From Mantis religiosa (lineage: Eukaryota; Arthropoda; Insecta; Mantodea; Mantidae), in contig CM060950.1 in NCBI GenBank assembly GCA_030765055.1, positions 19,928,229-19,992,228 on the forward strand: a stretch of 64,000 bases of DNA. Reading direction: 5' to 3'. Every line of letters starts with the position of its first letter. Position 1 is the first letter of the stretch. Under the pieces are notes generated by a model. That model ran no database searches and was not told the origin of the DNA. It saw nothing but the letters and a program-made list of their open reading frames with translations. The position numbers and the translations under genes were made by a program. Of the stretch, positions 11,873 to 22,589 are shown in pieces.

Positions 11873-14540
11873 GGTTTTCAACTGTACTTAAAGGTGACAG
11901 CCCCATTTTCAATAAGTTTACAGGCATGTAAAATAATTCTTGCAAGATGAATCAATGGAGACGTTGGTACGATCTTGGCAATTTACATCCTTAACAAACA
12001 ACAGAAGGTTAGAAGTCTATCAAAGACTGTCCTCTCTGTTTGGTTTTTTTTTTTTTTTTTTTTGGTTGCTTCTCCTTGTTCTTCATAACTGGAAAATGTT
12101 GGGAATGTACCTGAACTTTGGCCTGTCCACCGTTTGTGGTGCTGAATGCAGTAAGTTTGGGTATTAAAACATACCCTATCTATTAAGCAGGCAACAAATC
12201 TAATTTTGAGGAGCACACACTTGCAAAAGATCATGGTTGCAAAAATTTAAACACAAAAACAGAAATACTACATTTCATACAGAAAAATTGGACTAAACAC
12301 CCTTGAATAATAACTTCAAATTTACAAGCACTGAACAGTAAAATCCCATACCCTATTTGATTCTATAAAATCCATTAAACACCTTCCACTTCCTACTCTC
12401 ACTGGACAACCCAAACACCCTAATTTATGTGAAACTTTATTTTTCTAGTGATACTATTTTCAGATGTATATAATGCAATTTTGTTTTTTTGTTTATGAAA
12501 AACGTGAGTGACATTGTCACTAGGATACTACAAATATAATGTGATATGTATGATATCTACAGCATTCTTTCGTTGGTACCGTAACTGAATATCAGCAAAA
12601 AGTGTTACATAGCAATCATTGTCTATGAACTGAAAACAGAAAGTGAGCTATTAAGTAAGTTTGTTGAAATTTATGAATTTTTGTTCATCACTGTTTAGGA
12701 TGTATGATATACTGAATCTTAGAGAATTGACTGATTTATTATATTATTTAAACATAACATGCAATTGCGCAAATTATTACTGCATCTTGGAGTTGTTTAT
12801 TTTTATTTCTTCCTCTTATATTAAACATTCTGTAGGTTATACTGAATATATTCATGAATATATGAACTACTCAGATAGATCATTGTCAGAATTGTCATCA
12901 TGATCAGAAGCCTACATAATGTTGTATAGCTTAACAACTTAGAAAAGAAAATTTGGAGCGGAACTTACCATTGCTACGTGATGGACTGCTTCTCCCACTC
13001 TTTCCTCAGCCTCCTTCCTTGCTTGCTGGCTGCGCACCTCTGCTTGGACAGCGGGAAGAAGGTAAACGTCCGCACTGCTCATGCATATGTGCCTAGTGGC
13101 CACTGTCCAGGATTCGAGGTAGAAGGAGCACAGTGGGAGAAGCGTTCTCTCTACCTAAGCATGCACCTGCACAGAAGAACATTCTTTTCTAAGTTGTCAA
13201 CCTGTAGGCACAAGCATTTTCCTCGTTTCCTTCTTTACTCTTATCCTTAACCATTTTGGAATGTGACAGCACATGCAGCAGGCACTGGGGTGTAGCCCTT
13301 CAGCTTGCCACATTGTAATTGTTTCTTGTCTGTGAAAAAGTTAGTTCTTGGAAATTAATAGTTCTTTCGCATTAGTCATGCATATGACAGTGTTGGAAAG
13401 GCAGACCTATATTGAACAATACAACCAGTGCTACACAGGAGAAACATTTTTGCTGCATTTATGTAATGATTAGGGCCCTGAAGTTCAGCCAAAAATTCGT
13501 GAAGTTAGTCGTATACGAGATACAGATCAACTGAGTTAAGTCATCAACTTGTGCTGGTGGTGGAAGGTAACGAACGCGCTGTTGAAAGGGAAAATGTTCT
13601 CATGCTAGTTACTAATGGGGCCTCATATACACAAAAGGCAGAAAAAAATGAAATATATATATATATATATTTCATATCTCACTTAAACTATTTCCAACGG
13701 GCATCCAGCAGCAGGTATAGAGAGCTGCAGTAATAATTTAGACGAGTTTACAAACTTTTATTCATTAGCGTACATTCACGCACACCTTTAAACATGCCCC
13801 TGAATGAACAACCTATCACATGCATCAGTTGCCAATAACACTGGAACACGAAAGGGCAGATCTACACAGTGGGACCAAATGGATTTAAATAGTCCAACAC
13901 GTGTTTTCGTTGTACAACCATGACAAAATTACTAAGAATCAGGTAGATTGTTTTTGCCTCTGTCACAAATGACGGCACTTTCTAGGTCATACAGTAATTG
14001 TAACGATATATGCAGTTTTCTTGTTTGTGTTAGAACTATCAAAATGAGCGCAAAATGCTGTAAGAAGCTGTAAAAAGCGTGTAAAGATTCAAGGTGGGCC
14101 TTAGCTCGGCCCTGATTTATTCGTGTAGGAACCTTCATCGCAAAGTAGCGTTGGCTAAATGGTATTATATAGGTTACTACATTACTCTGCCACTTCAATT
14201 TGGTTTCATATCCTTCGTGATCCGTTCAAATGTTTTATTACCCTTTGTTTCACATCTTGGGGCCTATAACTTAATAGTATAATAAAAATAACATTTTATG
14301 ACATTATAGGCTTTTACAAAATACAATAATAGCCAAGTTTTCCACTGGCAGATAGTTATAAATGTATAGTCCGTAGTAGATATTTTATTATGGTCGGTAT
14401 TGTCCTTGATCCAATCAACCAGGTTTCAAATCTTTCACAAATGCAAAGTGAAACATAAGATTTGCGCATGAAACAAATACTATTAGATTTAATGTTGTCG
14501 ACGTACTCCTAAAAAGTGAAAGCCAACTGCCTGACATGGT
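11873..14540. other. Long gene-poor stretch
   Basis: No conserved protein, RNA gene or recurring repeat was recognised. There is a T-run at about 12042-12063 and an (AT)n tract near 13651-13669. A GC-richer block at 12975-13250 carries a 90-codon plus-strand ORF (12978-13250) without recognisable family features. A minus ORF at 13932-14198 also has no visible motif. I would not call either a gene. Confidence 0.4.
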
Positions 14541-14544
14541 TTAC

Positions 14545-14884
14545 AATGCGGTAATAGAATAGAATAGAATCTTTATTGTCACACAACGTTTACATTGTAA
14601 GCCTAGCTGGTAAACTGGTGAGTCGTCGAGTAAAGATAATAAGGGCTCACAAAGTTAAACACGATCCCTAATTGAAGATAAAGATAGCGCGTAGTTTCCC
14701 TTTGAAGGGCAAGGGCCTCGCCAGCCTGACGGTAGGGTGAGCTCAGCACAACTTATATGGTGAAATAATCCCTGTGGATCTCTAATTATTGGATTGTCGT
14801 TCTTGTGTATTTGACTCACAAGAGAACCAGTAGCAACAATAAATACATTAGTAACTAAAATACAGACAATCAAGACTCGGAGAA
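14545..14884 (-). repeat. 3' tail of a minus-strand retroposon with TTCTA repeats
   Basis: On the minus strand the sequence caataaagattctattctattctatt combines a polyadenylation signal (AATAAA) with a short pentamer tail, as at the 3' end of many non-LTR elements or SINEs. The body would lie to the right, up to the A-run at 14887. No coding remnant was recognised in it. Confidence 0.4.
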
Positions 14885-14886
14885 TG

Positions 14887-14913
14887 AAAAAAAAAAAAAA
14901 AAAAAAAAAAAAA
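14887..14913. repeat. Poly(A) tract
   Basis: An almost pure run of A, about 27 bases, next to the retroposon-like tail at 14545. It produces artificial poly-Phe and poly-Lys reading frames on both strands. Confidence 0.9.
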
Positions 14914-15524
14914 ACCACAACAATTCGACGACGTTTCGAACCTAATCTCTCTTTCATACAACCTTGCCCCGCCGAAATGTATCACTCCGCGTTCAACTAC
15001 CCTCCCCCTGCAGAAAATGTCATAATAAATGCCAGGAAGATAACTAAAGTCATACAAATAAGGATATGAAGGCATGCAAAAATACAAGTTTATAATGAAC
15101 TGAGCAAATTGAAACAGAATGACTGAGCAATGAAACTGAAAGAGTTTATAATGAAAGGCATTTGGCCTTTTCCACTGGGATTTTTTAAACCAGCACACAT
15201 ACCTTTCAAAAATGCTTATCTTTCAGTCTTAAAAGTCGTGTCACGTCATACTTTACTTTTCGCGTGTTCTTCGTGTATATTTTGCGATTTGTATCTCGGT
15301 GCAGTGTGGTTGTCCTTTAATAACGTCTTCGCCACACAGCAATATCGCCTCTGTCTTTTAGCACATTTTTCTTGCCTCTTTTTTAATTCACAAATTCCAG
15401 CTGTATAAGCAATCTGCTGAAATTTGGTAAAGCTGCATCCTCATTTACAGCAGACGAAATGTTACTTATGTTAGGGAGTTCGTTTCTAAAGAAAAACTAC
15501 ACACATGACGACGCACAACACTTT

Positions 15525-15800
15525 TCACGTATTTTCTCCAAGCACGCACTTTTGTTTATTCCTTTTTTTGCCTGGAGTGGCAGGTTTTCCTATTTTCTCA
15601 ATTTCACATCGCGATGTTCCTACGGATCTAACACTCACACCTGTAGCTTCAGAGCACAGCTGTTCGACTTCTCTCACTGACAAAGACGGATTCTTCTCTG
15701 TGCGTGCATTAAACACATGCAATGCAATTCTTTTTTCGCCTGTTTGTAAATAATTATCCTTGCGATACTTCAGCGAAAAACTGGCGGTAGACTCTGCCAT
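15525..15800 (-). CDS. Short ORF resembling the helix-turn-helix N terminus of IS630-like insect transposases
   Basis: This open 91-codon frame starts with MAEST and runs to a stop. The central part (about residues 20-60) reads RIALHVFNART, then LSVREVEQLCSEATGVS, then a basic GKPATPGKKRNKQK. The pattern 'E..S.ATGVS..(S/T)V' followed by TPGKKR resembles the DNA-binding N terminus of the insect DDE proteins whose C-terminal parts appear at 50074-50286. No DDE catalytic region follows downstream on this strand. It may be a truncated transposon, a first exon, or a domesticated fragment; the intact frame is worth noting. Family assignment rests on memory of the pattern, not an alignment. Confidence 0.4.
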   Translation of the reverse strand: MAESTASFSLKYRKDNYLQTGEKRIALHVFNARTEKNPSLSVREVEQLCSEATGVSVRSVGTSRCEIEKIGKPATPGKKRNKQKCVLGENT

Positions 15801-16559
15801 TATACATATAATAAGTACATGCGCAATAAACGATCAATAAAATAATTTAGCTCCCGCACTCTCGAATGGTGATGCATGACTAATCCAGTTCAAAACAAGG
15901 TCAGTGATAAAAGTCATATAAACAAATGTCACCACTAGCGCTAAATCACGTGCTATCGTGCCATGTGCTTGAGAGCAAAGGAACCTCTCTTTACTTCGTT
16001 TAAGAATTAACATGCTTTTCAGATAAATCAGCTCTGTTGCGTAATATATTTAATAAAAACAGTTACGAAAATATAAATTTGACAATTCTCTTGCAACATA
16101 TAATGATATATCACCATGTTAAATAACGAACTAATTTTTAGCGCACGACAGTCATTACCACAACAGCAACCAATGAGAGGTGATTAGGTCACGCGACCGT
16201 TAAGAGATACTGGGCAAGCTTACGTGGAACAAGGTATAGGCTTTGCATCACCATACATGTACCAACAGCTAACACTCGGCCAGATGCCACTTATTCTATA
16301 TCACTATTTGGGCAAGCACAATTAATCGCCTTGCTAGTATTATATGCATGAAAATCCGTCGTTTATTTAAGCTTTTCACAGCTTCTTGGTTCTCATTCAT
16401 AGCTGTAAGTATTAATGCTGGTTGTGATAATACCGATTAGAATGTCAGAATGCAATAACGGCTTTTATGCCAAAAGGGTGAATGTTTTCACATTAAACTG
16501 TAAACTGCGGGTTGCATAGATAAGAATAAATAGGGGCAGCTGACTGACCTGTATATCTG

Positions 16560-17010
16560 ACATGAAAATGGTGTTAGATAATGTGAAGAAAGAAGTGTGT
16601 CATTGCTACTTAGTGCAAGAGATATCGGATAGCACTGGGCAAAGATGGATCTTAAATCCGTTTTTAAATGCAGCTATAAATAAGGTAAATTTAGCAACCA
16701 AGCTCAAAGAGAATCTACTGGAATTATCATCCGATGGGATGTTATACTTGGAATTCAAGTCTGAAAATTTGGATACCTTTTGGTTAAAAAGAAAAAACAG
16801 AATACCGGGAATTGACAACCGAGGCTTTGAAGTGTTTGATTCAATTTGCTACCTCGTAGTTGTGCGAGTTGGCATCTTCATCAATGGCCCAAACAAAAAG
16901 TAAACTAAGAAATCGCTTAAATTTGGAAAATGATTTAATAATTAATGTTGCAAAACTGGATCCACGATGGAAGAAATTGATTGAACAAACTCAAGAGCAA
17001 CCTTAAAATT
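16560..17010 (+). pseudogene. C-terminal remnant of a hAT transposase (ZBED5/SCAND3-like)
   Basis: The frame from 16562 reads NPFLNAAINKVN, then LLELSSDGMLYLEF, then LDTFWLKRKNRIPG, which follows the C-terminal hAT region shared by ZBED5- and SCAND3-like proteins. The conserved 'FATSYLCE..FS' region is broken near 16848-16875 by a frameshift and a stop. The reading continues in another frame as MAQTKSKLRNRLN and ends in LDPRWKKLIEQ at about 17005. In this family that segment is the dimerisation end. The rest of the transposase is absent upstream. Eighty bases after the stop, a gypsy element interrupts the 3' flank; beyond it (21358-21450) the sequence tttcgcgaccctcc...gggacccccttt looks like the remaining hAT end. 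Confidence 0.65.
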
Positions 17011-17091
17011 AAAATGGACGATTTTATTTTTTGATAATGTGTTTGTATAAATAACATAATGAGTGTCATTTTGTTAACTTTTTCTTAATAT

Positions 17092-17580
17092 TGTGACTTT
17101 GTGGGTTCGTGAAATAAAAAGTCCAATTGCACCACTCAAAAATGTTCTTTATTTCCACCGACTTACAGTTGAACACTTGCCAATTACACAGAATTACGTA
17201 ATGCACACAATTACGATTCACCAGTTCGTCCGTTCAGTTCCACTTGCACTCGCAATTACGTAAACTCCTCCGACGCACGTACGCAGTCCGTCCCCTCACT
17301 GGGCGCTCCTCACAGCTTGCCAAGAACTGACTGACTCAATTCACTCACTGCAGCCCTTTTTATAGGAATATCGCCGTTTTCTCGAAGCCTCTAGTTTCCG
17401 TGAATCACCGCGAAGGTTCCAGATGGCAGTGGAAGGGGGGAAGAGGCGGCCAGCGACAAGTGCAACTTCTCTAATCATCCCCTCAGTTAGTGACAGAGAC
17501 TAATGGGTGGGTGTGGCTTGGCTGCATCTGGCCCCTTTACTCAGCTGTCGTTGGTTGTGCTTTCCGCTAATTGGGTGACA
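17092..17580 (-). repeat. 3' LTR of the gypsy element (element orientation)
   Basis: A 489-bp LTR with TG...CA ends. It shares the opening tgtgactttgtgggttcgtg and the closing gctaattgggtgaca with the LTR at 20868. On the minus strand its 3' part includes ttttgagtggtgcaattgg and an AATAAAGAACA signal that could serve polyadenylation. Confidence 0.92.
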
Positions 17581-17589
17581 CTGCTCCCT

Positions 17590-18684
17590 CCTCAAAGCTG
17601 GTCGTCCCGAACAGCACCATTGTATCGGGCAAGACGATCCAGGTGTACCACCAACATCTTCTCTCGGGGAACCTTCTGGATGCGGTAGACCACGTCGTTA
17701 ATCCTCTTCACCGCCCGGTACCGTCCTTGCCATTGCTGCTGGAGCTTCGGGCAGCGTCCCTTGGTCCGCGTAGGACGGTACAACCAGACCAGGTCACCTT
17801 GCTGGAACCTTGACCGTTGGCTTGCCTGTCATACCTGGTCTTCATGCGGTCGCTCGCCTTCTGAATGTTCTGGCGAGCCATCTCGTGCATGTCGTGGAGA
17901 TGGTCCACCAAGTTCTCCACATACTCGGTCGCTGGCTGTTTCGCTTCCGGAAGGGTTCCAAAAGACAGGTCACAAGGGAGGCGTAACTCTCGGCCGAACA
18001 TTAAGCTGGCTGGCGTCATTCCAGTTGTGTCTGTGTAGACGAGCGATAGGCCAGCAAGAACAGTGGCACTTTGACGTCCCAGTCTCGCTGATGTCTGGCC
18101 ACGACCTTCCTCAGGTGTTCCTCTAAGGTCTTGATGTATCTTTCGACCATGCCATCCGACTGGGGATGTAGAGGCGTCGTGCGGGTCTTGTTCACCCCAA
18201 GCCTTTGTAGTGCCTCCTTCATTAGGTTGGACTCAAAGTTGGTACCCTGGAAACTGTGTAGCTCTAACGGCACCCCAAATCGACAGAACACTTGCTCCAC
18301 GAGGCAGTCTGTGATTGTCTTTGCCTCTTGGTTTGGGAAGACATACACCTCCGGCGACTTGGTGAAGTAGTCCACGACCACCACTAGGTACTTGTTGCCT
18401 CGGTCGGAAACTGGAAACGGTCCCGCAATGTCAACGGCGATCCGTTCGAATGGCGCTCCGACGTTGTACTGCTGCATGCGACCCCGGCTCCTAGTCTGGG
18501 GGCCACGACTGGCCGCGCACACGTGACACTGACGGCACCATCTCTCAGCATCTGCTCGGAGTCTCAGCCAGTAGTAGCGCTGCCGTAGTTTGCCAATCGT
18601 TCGGTTCGCTCCCAGGTGTCCTCCCGAAGTACCGGCGTGCACTTCCTCCAAGACTTCCGGGACCTTACTCCGGGGAAGTGCCAA
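17590..18684 (-). pseudogene. Gypsy integrase, broken and with a substituted catalytic residue
   Basis: From 18684 downward the frame shows the zinc-binding HHCC region (HAGTSGGH ... CRQCHVC, about 18630-18500), then the rve core: first aspartate in VDIAGPF (about 18430), the region HSFQGTNFE (about 18250), and the glutamate in MVERYIKTLEEH (about 18140). In this family the second catalytic aspartate belongs where HSF stands (normally HSD), so the triad is damaged. The frame then shifts near 18016 into TPASLMFGRELRLP (18019-17708) and again into the C-terminal domain ending near 17592 (KMLVVHLDRLARYNG). Integrase would insert the cDNA; this copy cannot. Confidence 0.85.
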
Positions 18685-18960
18685 CTGTTCTCTCTGCGTC
18701 TTCCCATCGGGTGACTCCTATACCCGGAACAGCACGCCATCTCTGGTCTTCAACGAGTCCCATTGGGCCCAGTACGACTTGTAGGTGGCGCTCCTCGGTG
18801 GTATGTCCTCCCAGGTTGGTCTCATCCCTGCCTCTACTTCCCTCAAGAATGGCCCCAAGTCTGCTTCCGACAGCTGCTCCCTCAGGCCTGCGCTATCCCA
18901 GCCGTCCGCAGGCACTGCCACAACTACTTGGACTGCTACGGCGCGCTCCTTCTCTTCCTC

Positions 18961-19700
18961 TCATTTGCACTGGCCGCACTCTTCCGGACAGGGTCTTCGG
19001 GACATGGCGTCAGCGTTACCGTGGCTCTTCCCTCTACGATGTTCCGAGGTGAAGTCGTACTCCTGCAGCCTCTGGACCCAACCTGCTGTCTGGCCTTCTG
19101 GTCGCTCCGTCACCATCACCTTGCTCCTTGCGGGGACAACCACGTCTTCGTTCAAGACGACCCTGCAGATTCCAAGGCGCTCTTCGGGTTGACGGAGTAT
19201 AACCTCTTCTCCGTTGAGCCGCAGGACCTTCCTGCCGACGTCGACCATCGCCTCGTGGCTCCTGAGGGCATCCAGTCCGAGAATCACCTCCTCAGCCACC
19301 TTCGCGAGGAACACCCAGAGACGCACGGCACTCCGCCCCAAGGTCAGCTCCAGCAGGGCCTCCTTCTCCACAGGCAAGGTGTCGTCCGATGCCGTGACAA
19401 GCTCGTATGGTCGGCTCGGCTTCCTCGTCGGCAAACCCTTCGCCACGTCAGGTCTGATGATGGTCACGGCTGCCCCAGTGTCCACCAGCACGCGGCACGG
19501 CTTCCCTCTCACCCAACCGTCCGCGATGAGGCTGTCATCCATACGCCGGCTGACGGCGCGCAGTGTCACTCGAGGGGATGGTGGTAATGGCGCCAACGTG
19601 CCCCTCTCCACGCCGGGCCTTATTCGTTCTTCCAGCTTGCCCTTCCTGGTGTGGGCAGTCTCTCTGCAGGTGCCCGGCCGTCCACACCCCCAACACAGGC
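18961..19700 (-). pseudogene. Gypsy zinc knuckle and aspartic protease fused in frame to the tail of RNase H
   Basis: One continuous frame (part of 20112-18961) carries a zinc-knuckle-like CWGCGRPGTCRETAH with a spoiled third ligand, then a retropepsin with VLVDTGAAVTII (DTG near 19477-19485) and the flap-side EEVILGLDAL. Near 19070-19095 the protein passes directly from the end of the protease linker to EYDFTSEHRRGKSHGNADAM, which normally lies at the C terminus of RNase H. The whole reverse transcriptase is gone, yet the frame is kept. The ORF ends at 18961. This is an internal deletion derivative that may have been mobilised by an intact relative. Confidence 0.85.
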
Positions 19701-20825
19701 CACTAGGTGTTCGCTGGCGTCCCTCGGCTGGTCTTTTGTCTCCGGTGTAGCGGACACTCCTCGTTCTCGACGTCGGGATAGCTGTTACCTTGGCCGCCTC
19801 CATCCTTAATGCCGCTGTTAGCGCCTCGTGGATTGTTTTATAATCGCCGAGCATTAGGCGCTGACGAATCTCCGTATCTCGTACCCCGTCCACGAATGTG
19901 TAGGCCGCTTCCCGGTATGCGAACTCTGGTGGGAGGTCGACTAGGGCCTTGCCAGCCAGTTGTTCAACTGCCAGGGCGAACTCCTGCAGCGTCTCCCTTG
20001 GCTGCTGTGACCTTGCCTTTAGCAGGCTGCGGTACGCTGCGGCTAAGCGGTGGTTTCCGAAGTGGTTCTCCAGGGCCTCCCAGATGTCCTTGGGCGCCGC
20101 CGTTGTCTGCACCGCGTTTAGGACTTCCGCGGCCCGTCCCTGGAGGCTGGCTATTAACTGTGTGGCCTCCTCCTCTGGCGACCATTAGTTGTGCTTGGCC
20201 ACTGTGTCGAACTGGCGGTGGAAGGCTTCAAACGTTGACGCGCCGTCATACTTGGGAGGTTTGATTCGCGCAGATGTTGTGTCGCGCCCCGGCGTCGGCC
20301 TTCAAATCCTTCAGCCTCCTGCCGACGACGTCCTCCACCATGTCGTTAGGGACTTGACGCTGCTGTCGGCCTTTCCCTCCAGGTTGTTTACGCGATTCGC
20401 AAGGTCTTCGACGTCTTCCACCACGGCGTTCAGGGTCTTGGCGTTGTTGTCGGCCTTTTCCTCTGAACCATTAAGGCGGTCGTCTACTTGACCCATCCGC
20501 TTGTCCAGCTTCGCGACGTCATCCCTCACGCCGGCCAACTGTTCCTCAAATTTGGCGGCGAGGGCCTCGTTCGCAACCTTCATTTCTTCCATCTTCTCCG
20601 TGAGGTTATCGTTAGCCGTCTTCATTTCTTCCAGCTTTGCGGTCAGGTTGTTATTTGACGCTTCTGTTTTTGTTGTTAACTCGTTCATCTTCGCGGCCAA
20701 GTTATTTGCCGTCTCCAACTTCTTTTCCATTTTCCCGGTAATGTCATTTGCGTCTTCATTTCCGATGTCAGTTCGGCCTTCATTTCCATCATCTTCTCCA
20801 AAATCTTTTCCAATGCCGCGTCCAT
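19700..20825 (-). pseudogene. Gypsy gag with a long coiled-coil N terminus
   Basis: The likely start is the ATG at 20823-20825 (MDAALEKILEKMMEM). After a frameshift comes a long heptad-rich coiled coil (KLEEMKTANDNLTEKMEEMK, then AALAAKFEEQ-like repeats, 20750-20380). Another shift leads to a capsid-like part with FEAFHRQFDTVAK, an in-frame TAA at about 20187, and WEALENHFGN...RLMLGDYKT (about 20085-19850). Gag would package element RNA in cytoplasmic particles. At least two frameshifts and one stop make it non-functional. Confidence 0.8.
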
Positions 20826-20867
20826 GGTTGTAATGTTCGGTGATGTCGTCCCGCTTCCTAAAACCAG

Positions 20868-21357
20868 TGTGACTTTGTGGGTTCGTGAAATGGAAAAGTC
20901 CAATTGCACCACTCAAAAATGTTCTTTATTTCCACCGACTTACAGTTGAACACTTGCCAATTACACAGAATTACGCAATGCACACAATTACGATTCACCA
21001 GTTCGTCCGTTCAGTTCCACTTGCACTCGCAATTACGTAAACTCCTCCGACACAGGTACGCAGTCCGTCCCCTCACTGGGCGCTCCTCACAGCTCGCCAA
21101 GAACTGACTGACTCAATTCACTCACTGCAGCCCTTTCTATAGGAATATCGCCGTTTTCTCGAAGCCTCTAGTTTCCGTGAATCACCGCGAAGGTTCCAGA
21201 TGGCAGTGGAAGGGGGGAAGAGGCGGCCAGCGACAAGTGACACTTCTCTAATCATCCCCTCAGTTAGTGACAGAGACTAATGGGTGGGTGTGGCTTGGCT
21301 GCCTCTGGCCCCCTTACTCAGCTGTCGTTGGTTGTGCTTTGCGCTAATTGGGTGACA
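20868..21357 (-). repeat. 5' LTR of the gypsy element (element orientation)
   Basis: A 490-bp LTR, nearly identical to the one at 17092. Just inside it on the minus strand the sequence CTGGTTTTAGGAAGCGGG follows the LTR end and lies where a primer-binding site belongs. I cannot assign the tRNA. Confidence 0.92.
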
Positions 21358-21967
21358 ATATATCTACCTTTTTAAAATATTTTTACTGAGTTTTCTCGAC
21401 CTTTCGCGACCCTCCTTACGGGTGCTTTGGGACCCCCTTTGAAATACACTGACATAAATAGTGAATAACTACGTATTTGTTTTGTTTATTAATAATAAAT
21501 ATATGATATGGGAAATTCATAGTGTTATGAGATTTTGAAAAAATTAAAATGAAACACGAATGATTAATGGGAACATCAGAGCATGTGGAACGAATCACAA
21601 AATTTACAGAGTAAATACAGAGCTAGGTCTTGCTGTGTTGTAGTGTTTTGTTAGTGCGTGAGCTAAAGGAATTCCCATATCTGGACCATTGCTTCAGACT
21701 CAAGCTTCAGAGACACCAAGAAAATTAGGCAAAGATCATTTCAGAGCTTCCAATGGATGCCTCGAGAGTTTCCAACAGCGCCATAACTTTGTTTTGAATG
21801 CTGTGTGTGGTGAAGCAAATGAGTTGAAATGCAGACATTTGCAGATTGGAAAGGGAAAACTGAAAACAGAGAAACTAGGCGATAAACTACAATTATTGTA
21901 TATAAATTGAAAATATAATGCATAATATGTATCAGCCTATTATTATGATTATGATGATGATGATGAT
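21358..21967. other. hAT flank and non-coding sequence
   Basis: The first 90 bases (tctcgacctttcgcgaccctcc ... gggaccccctttg) look like the continuation of the hAT end interrupted by the gypsy insertion. From about 21660 to 21900 there is an open 73-codon frame (MLQTQASETPRKLGKDHF) with no family I recognise. Confidence 0.4.
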
Positions 21968-22178
<211 letters not shown>

Positions 22179-22589
22179 TATACTTTGTTGTATATTATTC
22201 CTTCACTGTATACCTGTCGACTATTTCGTAATTTCTCTGTATTCAAACACAACCCTCAACAACAGGCGGAAACCTGTCTTAACGGAAAATAAATGCTGGA
22301 ACGATGGTGTTCCGTTTTAGAGAGAGTGTAGTGTGCCGCAGCCATTAACTGCATCATTACTGTCGTTCTTAGCAGTATCCCGATGTCGCTGTATGTTGAC
22401 AACCACCGCTCTTATAGTCTTGAGCATATCGAGCGTCACGTTTTCTCCTGCCAGAATACAGCGTGCATACTTTCATTCTTGTTCCCGCTTACAGCCTCCT
22501 TATCTTCATTTGGACGCTGTATTCGTGCCCTGTTTCAAATTAACAGCGTGCTGCAGGAAAAGGTCCATGCAACTCATCTAGTTTCGAAA

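Larger units (their letters stand above)
17092..21357 (-). mobile_element. Ty3/gypsy LTR retrotransposon lacking reverse transcriptase
   Basis: Two direct LTRs of 489 and 490 bp, both starting TGTGAC and ending GTGACA, bound a 3.3-kb interior coding on the minus strand. The 4-bp sequence ATAT flanks both sides (17088-17091 and 21358-21361), fitting a target-site duplication. The interior is markedly GC-richer than its surroundings. The order on the minus strand is gag, protease, RNase H end, integrase, which is the Ty3/gypsy order, but reverse transcriptase and most of RNase H are missing. The LTRs differ at roughly a dozen positions, so insertion was fairly recent on the scale of this region. 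It sits in the 3' flank of a hAT remnant. Confidence 0.92.

Noticed and set aside
14655..15198. ORFs with runs of phenylalanine
   Set aside because: Produced by the A-tract at 14887-14913.
18678..20264. Long plus-strand ORFs opposite the gypsy element
   Set aside because: GC-rich antisense shadows; the minus strand carries the recognisable gag, protease and integrase motifs.
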